In this document: positions 11,836-24,218 of the stretch, piece by piece
How the letters are laid out: each line of letters begins with the position of its first letter
Numbering within the stretch: the stretch's first letter is position 1
Assembly (NCBI GenBank): GCA_013339895.1
Contig: JABACO010000021.1
Span: 186,001 to 250,000 of the forward strand
Length of the DNA stretch: 64,000 nucleotides
Direction of reading: 5' to 3'
Source of the DNA: Ephydatia muelleri
Lineage: Eukaryota; Porifera; Demospongiae; Spongillida; Spongillidae
The notes under the pieces: generated by a model
Seen by the model: only the letters and a program-made list of their open reading frames with translations
Told to the model about the DNA's origin: nothing
Database searches by the model: none
Position numbers and translations under genes: made by a program

Positions 11836-14314
11836 ATGAAAAAGAAGGTATTGTTGGAGGCGTGACGAATAAGTTGTGGCGAGGCGGTAGTGGTGAGGCA
11901 TAGGCCTGTTGGTACTATTATGACTTTATGTTCTTGGACGTACGTTATTAAATTGGAGACATTGCACATCACGTAGGTACTTCTAATGGGTAAGAGCGGC
12001 TGTGGCAAAACAAGTATGAGATCCATCATTTTCGCAAACTACATCGCGAGAGATACCAGACGCCTTGGGGCCACCAGTGAGTTAAACATTACTAATAACT
12101 GGGAAGGGATCACGTGTCATTCCGGCCTCTGGCTACTTGTATGTTCATTTCGTTCTAGTTGATGTGGAACACTCACATATCCGTTTCCTTGGTAACCTGG
12201 TGTTGAATCTTTGGGACTGTGGAGGGTATGTTTGGCACGTGTGTGTTGTATCTGGAGCTGCATACATGATATTTTGTGGCTCCAGTTTTGCACATATATT
12301 GTACAATATGCACAGTGGTTGTAAAGGTGTGTCACCATGATCTTTGGCATTTCCATGCAGACAAGATGTCTTTATGGACAGCTACTTTACAAGTCAGAGA
12401 GACAATGTGTTTAAGAATGTTGAGGTCCTTATATACGTGTTTGATGTTGAGAGCCGTGAAGTGGAGAAAGACATGCACTACTATCAGTCATGCCTGGAGG
12501 CCATCATGCAGAACTCTCCTGAGGCCCAGGTGTTCTGTTTGATCCACAAGATGGACCTCATCCCAGAGGATCAAAGACAAGTGGTAACTCCCCTGGTTGT
12601 TAGTTGCTGGCAAAGTAATCATGGTGTAATCCATATGATTATGGAACTTTGTGTGGGCCATAGCCATACATACTAAATCCCTCATGCTGCAAAGTATAGA
12701 GTGTGCTGTCATTTTGCTCTCAGTTTGTTTTAGAACATACCCCATGTACCCCATTTTCATGCTAATTGCGAAGCACATTCTTTGTGATGTATTGCTTGTC
12801 CTGTAGCCACTCCATTTGTAGAGGTTGATGCTGGTCCTGTAGCCACTCCATTTGTAGAGGTTGATGCTGGTCCTGTAGCCACTCCATTTGTAGAGGTTGA
12901 TGCTGGTCCTGTAGCCACTCCATTTGTAGAGGTTGATGCTGGTCCTGTAGCCACTCCATTTGTAGAGGTTGATGCTGGTCCTGTAGCCACTCCATTTGTA
13001 GAGGTTGATGCTGGTCCTGTAGCCACTCCATTTGTAGAGGTTGATGCTGGTCCTGTAGCCACTCCATTTGTAGAGGTTGATGCTGGTCCTGTAGCCACTC
13101 CATTTGTAGAGGTTGATGCTGGTTATGGTGTGGAAGAACTGGAAAGCTTTGCTTTCAACCAAATTGACCATTTTAGCAACGTGTGATCTCAGATAATTGA
13201 AATCAGTAACTTATTTTCCAATCACAGACCCTGTTGTAAAGTCAATTTGCCAATTAATACATATCGGTACTACTCTTACAGGTGTTTGGAAAAAGGGAGT
13301 CTGAACTGGTGAAGCGCTCACTGCCCTTGAAGTGCGCTTGTTTTAGAACATCTATTTGGGATGAGACATTGTATAAGGTACCTACAGGTGCATATGTGTC
13401 ATATCACTGGATCATTCCAGTGTATAGCTGATCTCCCCCACCCCCCTAATAGGCGTGGTCAGATATTGTTCACATGTTAGTTCCAAATGTGAACCACCTA
13501 CAAATGCATCTGGACAGCTTTGCAGGAGTGCTTGATGCAGATGAGATACTTCTCTTTGAAAAGGCCACATTCTTGGTGAGTTTGACGATCAAAAGGTGTA
13601 CAAATTACTCTCCCACAGGTGATTGCACATTCAGTTCGGCGTCAACATAATGATATTCATCGTTTTGAGAAGATCAGTAATATTGTTAAGCAGTTCAAGC
13701 TAAGTTGTAGGTGAGTAGTCTGAACCCAAACATGACCACCTCTAGCCATCACACTCATTGAGTTGTGTATGAAAATATGCACAATGCTTTGTTCATATGC
13801 CATCATGGATATGATTAGTGGTCCCCAGACCATTGCAGCAATCATAATTTTTTATATTACTCACTACAAGGTCTTTGTTTCTTTCACATAGCAAACTTCA
13901 AGCACAGTTTCATAGTATGGAAGTGAGGAATTCATCCTTTGCTGCCTTCATTGATTCCTTCACTGCCAATACTTATGTCATGGTCATCATATCAGATTCT
14001 TCAATACGTAAGTGAAGCTAGGTGATTCCTAGTAGTTCCCAGTCTATTGTCTAGATAGCTCCATTGTGATAGAGAGAGATGGGTTTATATTCAAATGCCG
14101 TCATCAATAAATAATGTAATTTAAGCATTAAGCTTCACAGTGCACAATGGAGCTTGGACAAGGATGTCGGAAAGTGTATGTGTGATCCACCACACCTACC
14201 CTTACAGCCTCAGCAGCAACCTTGGTGAACATAAGAAATGCAAGAAAGCACTTTGAAAAGCTAGAGAGATCGGACAGTGGGTTTTCAGGCTCTGGTACAG
14301 CCAGACTAGAATGA
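11836..14314 (+). CDS. RRAGA: Rag GTPase A, tandem copy 2 (canonical)
   Basis: This is the same nine-exon structure as the upstream copy with identical exon lengths: 11836-11847, 11977-12076, 12159-12225, 12361-12583, 13282-13377, 13453-13575, 13619-13710, 13892-14007 and 14208-14314; 311 aa. The protein is very close to vertebrate Rag[15 protein letters not shown]-loop, [11 protein letters not shown] switch [14 protein letters not shown] switch [22 protein letters not shown] and HRFEKISNI in the C-terminal domain. The intron between exons 4 and 5 carries a 36-bp minisatellite. The gene starts 324 bp after the copy-1 stop in the same direction, which indicates tandem duplication. Near identity of some exons but not others suggests later gene conversion. 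Confidence 0.96.
12790..13122 (+). repeat. 36-bp minisatellite in RRAGA copy 2 intron 4
   Basis: About nine almost perfect copies of a unit beginning CTGTAGCCACTCCATTTGTA. The length is a multiple of three, so long spurious open frames exist on the other strand. There is no sign that it is coding. Confidence 0.92.
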
Positions 14315-14668
14315 AATGTGGATAATTTGAGTTGGAATTTTTTTTTTTCTTTTTTTTTTTGTTAGACAGTCTGTGTTAAAATTATGTGAGTTAGAGTGAA
14401 TATGAATATTACTATGTTGACGTACTGCAACTCACAATTGTATTATGTTCATAAAAGTATGTACAACAAAATGACAAAACAGCTGTCAAATAGCTACCTG
14501 TGCTTGAAAACAAAAATGCAGGTGGTTCATAAATTCAGTGTCTGAGTATAACACTAACAGAAAATATAACAGACTTTGTGTTAAAATCTAAACATCATGT
14601 ACTGAGAGAGAATATAAGAATTGTTGAATATACTCCGCTGGTGGTCAATGATAATTAGCTGAACATTC

Positions 14669-17600
14669 CTATTGGATAACGCCATCTTGTGTGATGAATA
14701 CAGGTTTATTTCCGTCTTGCACAACTGGACGAATGAGTTGTTGTAATGTTTCATGAAGCTCTTCCATCGAGTACTGTTGAGATTACCATACACAATTCAA
14801 TTATATATATCTGCAACCATCATGATGTAGGCAACAAGCCATATAGTACCTGACACAATGAACCTTTTTATAAATGAAATGGTAACTAGTGTATACTGCC
14901 ACAGAAAGCAGCTGGGATATGATGACATCACTGGTTTAATACACCACTGACCATCGACCATTCCTATGTAAGGTTAAGAGACTTGCCTGCTGCAGGACTG
15001 ATAAGGGGGTATGCTTCTTTTTCATTGACCCAGCACAAGTGTTGCAAAACACAACATACTGGTTGTTCTGGTTGGTGACGAACAGAATGTTGAAAACTTC
15101 ATCCTGAAGGTAGATGCTTCATTTGGTGAAAGATAGGATAGATGTAAAGTTCTTAAATACATACCAGACAATTGGCACAGCAAGGGCTGCTCTCTCCTTT
15201 AACCCTTCCATGCCACACAACAGGGATGTTCGCTCTCTTAAGTGATGAAAGGAGTGCCTGACAGTGATTAAATGAGCTTTCAAGAACATCCCTGCCAGCA
15301 AATATATGTCATTCATAACACACACTACACATAGGCGGGTGAGTGCTTTTACTTGAGCAGATTAACAAGGCTGTGGTCCATGCACCGGACTCTGCGTGCC
15401 AGGTTCCAGGACAAGTGCACCATTGGAACAATGCTGCGCACATCTGTCAAGATAGACAATGCGTTGTCATGTAAAGGCACACACATTAGAGCCCACCACC
15501 GTAGTTCTTACTTTGAATCTTGTTCCATAGATATCTCTCCCAGGCCATCCTGAACTGGTGTGCTGTTATTGGACCACTGTTCCAGGCAATGTTATTGCAC
15601 ACACCCTGCGAGGGGTACATAGCACACATAACTACAGTACATGTACATGTCTTTCACTCACTATAGCTTGCACCCAGTGTACAGTTCCTGGATTGATCCA
15701 GACCACATCTCCTTTGTACTGTGTAAATCTGTACACAGGAATCTTGTGGCGCTCAAGCTCCTCCAGGATGGGCCACCACGAGCCTGGGAACAAGACACAC
15801 ATTATTCTCGCCATACATCACTCTAGGCTCACAGCTGTACATACCAACAAGGAAGCTCAATTTGTGCCTGATAAAGAAGAGAAGGCACAATACATCATCA
15901 AGCCAACCAGCAGCACATGAACCCACTTTTCACACAGAGTGTGCACTGCTCCCCAATATTGATTATGCACTGCAAACCACTCACACGCCCCTGGACCGAT
16001 GTTAATATTAACAGAACAGAAGTTATTGTTCTCCTGGTGGCCTGGAGGAGTATATGATGATCACATGACCATCACAAGACCATCACACCCTATATGAAAC
16101 CTTTGCATACCAGGTGTGCGGCATCCCGGCACCTTCATGTACAACTGTACCGTGTTCATTCCCAGGATTGTGTGACCAACATAGTTCAGAAGGTTTGCCT
16201 CAGGGCACGTGACCTGTGTGAGTGGGTGGAAGTGAAAGGCTCCTCCCCCCACTACCAAAGCCAGTGGTTACCTGAATGAACCTTGGCAGTTTCTCTATTT
16301 CTGCCAGCTGCAAATGCCACCTGCATGTACATGATTGGACTGCTGCTACAGCTCATCTGAGTCATCCTCACACACATACCTGACTTTGTCTGAAAGGTCC
16401 ACATTGGTACCAAATTTAAGTTGTTTCTTTCTTCTGCAATGAATTAAGGAGGAAGGATATAAGCTTACATGAGGATTGGTGTGTCAGGTGGACCACAGTT
16501 GTACCTCTTTCTTCCACTAGATGTGCTTTCATCACCAAAGTCATTACGATGTGCCTCCTCCTATCCAACACACACATAAAATTACACAAGAAGTTGCTGG
16601 ACTGGGCACTACCACAATAGCACATATCACTTGTAAGGGCACATCCCCATCCCCATCTCTCCCCCCACCCCCATCTCTCCCCCCACCCCATCTGTCCCCT
16701 CACACTGTGAGAAATGTGGGTGGGTGGGTGAGAGAGATGTGGGAAGTGAGGGTACAAGGACATCCCTCCACACACCCCTCCTCCTAACACTCCCCTCACA
16801 CATTGGACAACTCCCACATCCCGCCCCGCCCCGAACACGCCCAAGCCCGCCCCGCCCCTAACACGCCCACAGCCCGCCCCGCCCCGAACACTCCCACAGC
16901 CCTCCCCTCCCCGAACACGCCCACATCCCTCCCCTCCCCCTAACACTCCCACATCCCTCCCCTCCCTAACACTCCCACATCCCTCCCCTCCCTAACACTC
17001 CCACATCCCTCCCCTCCCCTAACACTCCCACAGTCCTCTCCCACATCCCTCCCCTCCCCTCACACATTCCACATCTCCCCTCCCACCTTCCATACTGTCC
17101 CCTCCCACACACACCCTCCCCTCACAGACGGACACATAAATCACCTCCTGGAGTGTGTTGAGCACTGTGGTCTGGTATTGTGCGTACTGATGAATTCTCA
17201 TCTCCGACCTATTGAAGTAAGTTGAATATGTGCTCCAGCAATGCGAACACTGCCATTCACGTGTACCTCTGTACAATAGTAATCATACCTTTCACTTTCG
17301 CATCTCCAAACTTGCTTTCGGAACGTTGGGTCCCAGTTCTCATCAGGGGCCTGAAGCACCTGTGTGCAGAGTGGGTAGTGACTAGGCTGGGGACTAGGCT
17401 GGTGTAGGCATAGTCAAATAAGCCATTAACACAACTATCTCCTTGAAACCATAATCTCTGATCTGCTTAAATCACCTTTCCACTGGGTACAAATATTAAA
17501 TGGATATTATGATTGATTGGCAGTCATACAAGAGCGGTTGAAACACATACAAAGGAACCACTACACCAGACACAATGGACTTTGCACACAAATGTTCCTG

Positions 17601-20600
17601 GTGTTACATGTTATGGGTTGAAATGTACAGCTACATGTAGCTAATATATAGCCTATGGGAGCACAATTCAAGTAAGTGTCCATGCAGCATTTCAAGGGGT
17701 GGGGATTAGAGTGACTCCATTGCAATACTGTCCTCACTTCACCTCCCGCTAACAAAAACAAACAAAGTCTACACCCCTCGGATGGCACCCATCCTCCTCC
17801 GCTAGCCCTCCTCACCCAGTCCTCATCTATCCTTCCGCACCCAGCCGCCGATCCAGGCAACCAAGCCGCCGCAGCCACCGCAACAAGCAGCCTCAAGCAT
17901 CCGGACACAAAGCAGCCGATAGAGCCCGGCCTACCCATCATCCCCCTAGCCCTCCTCACCACATCACCCTCATTCCTTCCTCACCATCCTCCTATCGATC
18001 CTTCCTCACCCATCATCCTCCTCTATCTCTTCCTCACCCATCATCCTCCTCTATCCTCATCCTCCTCTATCCCTTCCTCACCCATCATCCTCTCTATCCT
18101 TCCTCACCCATCATCCTCCTCATATCTTCCTCACCCATCATCCTCCTCTATCCCTTCCTCACCCATCCTCCGCTCCTCTATCCCGTTCCTCACCCATCTC
18201 CTCCTCTAAACCTTTCCTCACAAACCTGTTCTCTAATTTCCATCTCGTGATCAGGACTTGTGTCTTTTAATGTAGCAGTTGAGAATTTTTCGAGATCTGG
18301 TACAGAATGTGACATACAAAGGTATCACCTGACATCACCTGACATCGCATGGCTCACCAAACTCTACTGCAGAACACAGCCCTTTAATCAAACATATGGG
18401 AAGGGATGGATTGGTACAAAAGCTATGGAGCCTGGGGAAGAGATCATCAACAGTTGAAACCTATTGGACAGAATGACATCATTGTAAGTGGAGGAATGAC
18501 ATTGTGTGTGACATTGTGTGTAAGGATGGAGTGGACTGATGTCAAGGATGGAGTGGACTGATATCAAGGATGGAGTGGACTGATATCAAGAATGGAGTGG
18601 ACTGATATCAAGAATGGAGTGGACTGATATCAAGGATGGAGTGGACTGATATCAAGAATGGAGTGGACTGATATCAAGGATGGAGTGGACTGATATCAAG
18701 AATGGAGTGGACTGATATCAAGGATGGAATGGACTGATATCAAGGATGGAATGGACTGATATCAAGCATGGAATGGACTGATATCAAGGACGGAATGGAC
18801 TGATATCAAGGATGGAATGGACTGATATCAAGGATGGAGTGGACTGATATCAAGGATGGAGTGGACTGATATCAAGGATGGAGTGGACTGATATCAAGGA
18901 TGGAATGGACTGATATCAAGGATGGAATGGACTGATATCAAGGATGGAGTGGACTGATATCAAGGATGGAGTGAACTGATATCAAGGATGGAGTGGACTG
19001 ATATCAAGGATGGAATGGACTGATATCAAGGATGGAATGGACTGATATCAAGGATGGAGTGGACTGATATCAAGGATGGAGTGGACTGATATCAAGGATG
19101 GAATGGACTGATATCAAGGATGGAATGGACTGATATCAAGAATGGAGTGGACTGATATCAAGGATGGAATGGACTGATCACATCTACAATAGTCATTACT
19201 TTGGAATCTGATGGAGGAAACATATCAGTGCACAGATCCACAGAACCATATTGAATCTAAAACCAAGCTTTGTAGATTCTGCCCATCTTGTATTCAGCAA
19301 CACATAATGACCACAGCCACTGGAGAGGCAAGTCAGTGCTATACCATTTTAGCCTTACGACTATGGCCACATCATGTGACTGTATTTTAGGTCATTAACC
19401 TGATTAAGTGCACAAGTCCAGAGTACATGTATACAGACACAGACACAGTACCTGGAAAACAGGACAGCTTGGATGAAGGTCCTCTGTTGGGCTACAGAGA
19501 GGGGGGCGGGGCGGTCTAAGGGGGTTTTTCAACATGTACTCTGCCTCCTCCCCTAGAGACGGGTTAGGTTGTGGAAGGAGTGTGACTGCACAGGCATGAG
19601 GATAACAGAATGACGGCTCATCATTTGGAGATGAATCACTGGGTGTGGTTGAGGGTGTGGAGGTGGAAGGTGTGAAAGGGTCACTGGGAAAGTTGTGGTC
19701 AATGGAACTGGTGGACAGCTTGGTCTTAATTGAAGACACACCACTCGAGCTATCCTCTGTGCAATCTGGAACCTTCACATGCTTAAGAGCTAGCAGATCA
19801 CCTTCCCTGTTAGGAGGAATGGCCCTCCCTCTACTCTGCCCCACCAAAGCCTCCACAGCCTGTGCCCCTTCAAAGTCAATGCATGTCTCATCCAGTAGCT
19901 GGCCAATGTCTGCACCACCCTGCTCTGATGGCTGGCCATTCCTCAAGACAGATGACTTCTCAGTAAGGTGCTTTGTCAAGTAGTCTCCCATATGACACAG
20001 CCCTCCCATTACATGTAGAGAAACCTGAGAAAGGTCCCCAGGCCACTCCCATGTACGGTGTGGGTGCCCAGGCTGGTCTGTTGGAAGAGTTGGGTGCCCA
20101 GGATGGTCTGTTGGAAGAGTTGGGTGCCCAGGATGGTCTGTTGGAAGAGTTGGGTGCCCAGGATGGTCTGTTGGAAGAGTTGGGTGCCCAGGATGGTCTG
20201 TTGGTAGAGTTGGGTGCCCAGGATGGTCTGTTGCAAGAGTTGGGTGCCCAGGCTGATCTATTGGAAGAGGTGGGTGCCCAGGCTGGTCTGTTGGAAGAGA
20301 TGGGTGCCCAGGCTGGTCTGTTAGAAGAGGCAGGTGCCCTGGCTGGTCTGTTGGAAGAGATGGGTGCCCAGGCTGGTCTGTTAGAAGAGGTGGGTGCCCA
20401 GGCTGAACAGGTGTTGTGGGCTGATGTGGTGGACACATGGACTGGCCTTCAGGTCTTGCTGGAAGAGGTAGAGATTGATGGAGGCACACTGGAGACCATA
20501 TTTGGCTAGAGGAGTGTGTCACATGACATTGTGCACTCCGACCAATGGCTTCTAGAGAACGAACATGTAATAGCTGAGCAGATGACGAACTATCATTCAA

Positions 20601-22050
20601 TAAAGGGGTGTGGCTTGCAGAAGGCTGGTTGCTACTAGAAGGGGTGTGGTCAACTGAAGTGGTAGTCCTCTGCCGGTCAGTGACTAAAGGAGATGGGCCT
20701 GGGGATGAGGAAACTACAGCTTCCTTGGCACAAAGGGGGTGTTGTTGTAAGTGTGTGGTCATACAATGTGAGGAAGGAGATGGGACAAGAGATTCACATG
20801 TGGAAAAAGATGTCACACCAAGGAAAGCAGTGCCTACATGCCTCTCCACTGTGTTTGGGCTAGCCAGAGGTAGTGTAGGTGTGACTGAGAACACATGTGT
20901 TTGGTTGGTGATGTCATTACTGCATTGGTCATGTGAGACAGTGGGGGTGTGCTCGCACGCAGCCTCCTCTTTGATGCTGTTCGTGGCTTTAAGGTGTATG
21001 TCACCCCCAGGACATACGTGTAGCTCTCTCCTGGTGCCAAGCCAGGGTCTGTGGTTTGTGTAGCCATTCTGCACACTGCTGGTAGCCATTTCTAGTGTCC
21101 CAGTGAGTGATAGCTTCTTATCAACAGCAGTGCAGGGTGAGAAGAAATCACAAGAGAGACTGGATGACCTATCCTGTGACATTGCCGGCTCCTGGAATTA
21201 TAGAAAGACGGAGAAATGAAGGGCACAGAGAGGAGGGATGGAGTGAAGGAGGATAGAGTAAGGGAGGGTGGAGTGAAGAAGAGATGGAGTGAAGGAGGAT
21301 AGAGTAAGGGAGGGTGGAGTGAAGAAGAGATGGAGTGAAGGAGGACAGAGTAAGGGAGGGTGGAGTGAAGAAGAGATGGAGTGAAGGAGGATAGAGTAAG
21401 GGAGGGTGGAGTGAAGAAGAGATGGAGTGAAGGAGGATAGAGTAAGGAGGATGGAGTGAAGAAGGGTTGGAGTGAAGGAGGAATGGAGAAACAAGCAACA
21501 AATATGAGATGAAGATGGAGGAGGAGGAGCTACATGTACCTTCAATTTGTCCCCTTTTTCGAAGACTGTTGTTGCGGGCAAAACATAGTGCTACAATATC
21601 AATATGAAATGACAATGTGATAGTAACAGCACCAAGATACGGTACATGTAAGTGTCATGTGCACACCAGGTGTCATGTGCACACCTGAGGAGTCATGCAT
21701 ACACCAGAGGTGTCATGTGCACACCAGGTGTCATGCATACACCAGAGGTGTCATGTGCACACCTGAGGAGTCATGCAAACACCAGAGGCGTCATGTGCAC
21801 ACCAGGTGTCATGTGCACACCTGAGGAGTCATGCATCCAGAGGTGTCATGTGCACACCTGAGGGTTCTCACCAGTATGGGGCAAACAGCTGGAGGTGGTC
21901 TTTTATTGGAAACACTGAGTGGTACACATGTGCTCCAGGCTTCTGACAGAGTAGGAAGAGTGCAGGGTTGGCAAACAATGGCTTGATATAGCTCTCTAAC
22001 ATATGGCTCCAGAACCGATAATCGCTGATGAATACGATTCAAAACAGCTC
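14669..22050 (-). CDS. KDM6: KDM6/UTX-type histone H3K27 demethylase (JmjC), 5' exons not seen
   Basis: Visible exons, 5' to 3': 22050-21872, 21590-21540, 21191-19452, 18460-18358, 18296-18226, 17359-17289, 17208-17145, 16560-16505, 16433-16380, 16320-16272, 16213-16111, 16041-15927, 15867-15845, 15783-15662, 15605-15512, 15443-15353, 15291-15165, 15103-14987 and 14773-14669 (TAG). All phases agree. The first visible exon matches the end of the TPR region (LPTLSEAWS). A 580-codon exon is a disordered linker with a 10-aa Pro/His/Gly repeat. The catalytic part is clear: LRKLPRF-like start, [21 protein letters not shown], Fe-binding GHQENNNF (HxE) and the distal His in GTVHWVQA, then GVCNNIAWN and a GATA-like zinc module (CCANC and FCNTC). 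A 23-nt microexon (15845-15867) lies inside JmjC, and the last intron is GC-AG. The TPR repeats are not found and may be in or beyond the N gap. Confidence 0.93.
16640..17110 (+). repeat. C-rich minisatellite in a KDM6 intron
   Basis: Degenerate 20-30-bp units such as CCCTCCCCTCCCTAACACTC are repeated in the intron 16,561-17,144. The minus strand is strongly G-rich. Confidence 0.8.
17930..18225 (+). repeat. TTCCTCACCCATCATCC minisatellite in a KDM6 intron
   Basis: Variable units of TTCCTCACCCATCATCCTCC plus CTATCC are repeated about ten times, ending at the donor of the 18226-18296 exon. The last unit even overlaps the donor region (cctcacaaac on the + strand). Confidence 0.75.
18530..19180 (+). 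repeat. 22-bp minisatellite in a KDM6 intron
   Basis: About 30 copies of a unit made of AAGGATGGAGTGGACTGATA plus TC. Each copy contains a GATATC palindrome. Single-base variants (GGAGTGG, GGAATGG, AGAATGG) alternate in blocks. Confidence 0.95.
20058..20412 (-). repeat. 30-bp coding minisatellite in the KDM6 linker exon
   Basis: About 12 units encode ten residues of the form TDQPGHPxLP in frame with the KDM6 exon. The unit is a multiple of three and variants are mostly frame-preserving, as expected for a tolerated disordered repeat. Confidence 0.9.
21215..21490 (+). repeat. Purine-only minisatellite in a KDM6 intron
   Basis: Units of GGAGTGAAGAAGAGATGGAG, with ATAGAGTAAGGGAGGGTGG between, are repeated about six times. 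The strand bias is nearly pure purine. Confidence 0.85.
21650..21862 (+). repeat. TCATGTGCACACC minisatellite in a KDM6 intron
   Basis: Alternating units TCATGTGCACACCTGAGGAG and TCATGCATACACCAGAGGTG, about ten in all, immediately next to the donor of exon 22050-21872. Confidence 0.85.
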
Positions 22051-22441
22051 CTGCAAAGCAACTGCCATTATGAGAGGCACTGGGCTTGTGAAACCTACAC
22101 AATACACAGCACCAAATCTATGTACACAGCAAGCAACATGTTAGCAACATGTACAATACGCATGCACACATATCCATTTGCTGCCCACAAAACTAATAAT
22201 CAAATTATAGACTAAATAGGTTGTCAATAACTTAAATTGTAATATTGCTGATACATCAACTAACATTCAACTGTTCGTGGTCATTAAGCAGAACCAATAC
22301 ATGACAATGATTATCTAACTTTGTTTATGAATTGATAAGGTTCTTTCTGAGGAAAAGAAACCATCTATACACAGTCTGTAGCACCAGCTACATACATGGC
22401 AACTAACCAACCACACGCTACAATGGCACCTGAGTAGTGGT

Positions 22442-22640
22442 GAACAAGGTAAGGTGTTGTGTTCACTGTTAGAAGGTAAGGTGTTCAATGTTAGAAGGTA
22501 AGGTGTTCAATGTACAAGGTAAGGTGTTCACTGTACAAGGTAAGGTGTTCAATGTACAAGGTAAGGTGTTCAATGTACAAGGTAAGGTGTTCAATGTACA
22601 AGGTAAGGTGTTCAATGTACAAGGTAAGGTGTTCAATGTG
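22442..22640 (+). repeat. 21-bp array carrying a consensus 5' splice site per unit
   Basis: About nine copies of CAAGGTAAGGTGTTCAATGT(A). On the + strand each unit has the ideal donor AAG/GTAAGG. It lies upstream of the visible KDM6 exons and of the + strand gene beyond the gap, so which gene it belongs to is unknown. Confidence 0.9.
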
Positions 22641-22679
22641 ACAGAGATTAAACACATTGGGAGAAGGAATCGGAAGGAG

Positions 22680-23150
22680 ATGGTGGAGGAGAGAAGAGGA
22701 AGGGGAGGGGATGGTGGAGGAAGGGAAGGGGATGGTGGAGGAGGGAAGGGGATGGTGGAGGAGAGAAGAGGAAGGGAAGGGGATGGTGGAGGAGGGAAGG
22801 GGATGGTGGAGGAGAGAAGAGGAAGGGAAGGGGATGGTGGAGGAGAGAAGAGGATGGGAAGGGGATGGTGGAGGAGGGAAGGGATGGTGGAGGAGGGAAG
22901 GGATGGTGGAGGAGGGAAGGGGATGGTGGAGGAGGGAAGGGGATGGTGGAGGAGGGAAGGGGATGGTGGAGGAGGGAAGGGGATGGTGGAGGAGGGAAGG
23001 GGATGGTGGAGGAGGGAAGGGGATGGTGGAGGAGGGAAGGGGATGGTGGAGGAGGGAAGGGGATGGTGGAGGAGGGAAGGGGATGGTGGAGGAGGGAAGG
23101 GGATGGTGGAGGAAGGGAAGAGGAAGGGAAGGGGATGGTGGAGAAGGAAG
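22680..23150 (+). repeat. 20-bp polypurine minisatellite next to the assembly gap
   Basis: Units GATGGTGGAGGAGGGAAGGG; about 11 consecutive near-perfect copies at 22,900-23,110, preceded by longer GAGAAGAGGAAGGG variants. The GGTGG, GGAGG, GGG and GGGG runs could form triplex or quadruplex DNA. Confidence 0.92.
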
Positions 23151-23218
23151 TAGATGGGGAGGAAGGGATGTGGAGATTTGAGTGCAAGTTGAAGGTCTCA
23201 CTTATATGACACAAAGAT

Positions 23219-24218
23219 NNNNNNNNNNNNNNNNNNNNNNNNNNNNNNNNNNNNNNNNNNNNNNNNNNNNNNNNNNNNNNNNNNNNNNNNNNNNNNNNNN
23301 NNNNNNNNNNNNNNNNNNNNNNNNNNNNNNNNNNNNNNNNNNNNNNNNNNNNNNNNNNNNNNNNNNNNNNNNNNNNNNNNNNNNNNNNNNNNNNNNNNNN
23401 NNNNNNNNNNNNNNNNNNNNNNNNNNNNNNNNNNNNNNNNNNNNNNNNNNNNNNNNNNNNNNNNNNNNNNNNNNNNNNNNNNNNNNNNNNNNNNNNNNNN
23501 NNNNNNNNNNNNNNNNNNNNNNNNNNNNNNNNNNNNNNNNNNNNNNNNNNNNNNNNNNNNNNNNNNNNNNNNNNNNNNNNNNNNNNNNNNNNNNNNNNNN
23601 NNNNNNNNNNNNNNNNNNNNNNNNNNNNNNNNNNNNNNNNNNNNNNNNNNNNNNNNNNNNNNNNNNNNNNNNNNNNNNNNNNNNNNNNNNNNNNNNNNNN
23701 NNNNNNNNNNNNNNNNNNNNNNNNNNNNNNNNNNNNNNNNNNNNNNNNNNNNNNNNNNNNNNNNNNNNNNNNNNNNNNNNNNNNNNNNNNNNNNNNNNNN
23801 NNNNNNNNNNNNNNNNNNNNNNNNNNNNNNNNNNNNNNNNNNNNNNNNNNNNNNNNNNNNNNNNNNNNNNNNNNNNNNNNNNNNNNNNNNNNNNNNNNNN
23901 NNNNNNNNNNNNNNNNNNNNNNNNNNNNNNNNNNNNNNNNNNNNNNNNNNNNNNNNNNNNNNNNNNNNNNNNNNNNNNNNNNNNNNNNNNNNNNNNNNNN
24001 NNNNNNNNNNNNNNNNNNNNNNNNNNNNNNNNNNNNNNNNNNNNNNNNNNNNNNNNNNNNNNNNNNNNNNNNNNNNNNNNNNNNNNNNNNNNNNNNNNNN
24101 NNNNNNNNNNNNNNNNNNNNNNNNNNNNNNNNNNNNNNNNNNNNNNNNNNNNNNNNNNNNNNNNNNNNNNNNNNNNNNNNNNNNNNNNNNNNNNNNNNNN
24201 NNNNNNNNNNNNNNNNNN
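23219..24218. other. Assembly gap (1,000 N)
   Basis: Exactly 1,000 undetermined bases, a typical placeholder length, so the real size is unknown. The 5' exons of the + strand gene that follows, and the TPR exons of KDM6, may be lost here. Confidence 0.99.

Noticed and set aside
12488-13171. Minus-strand open frame with [12 protein letters not shown] repeats
   Set aside because: It runs antisense through RRAGA copy 2 exon 4 and the 36-bp intronic array; no splice or homology support.
22491-23201. Pro/Ser/His-rich minus-strand open frame
   Set aside because: Entirely a reading of the purine minisatellite; no unique sequence in it.
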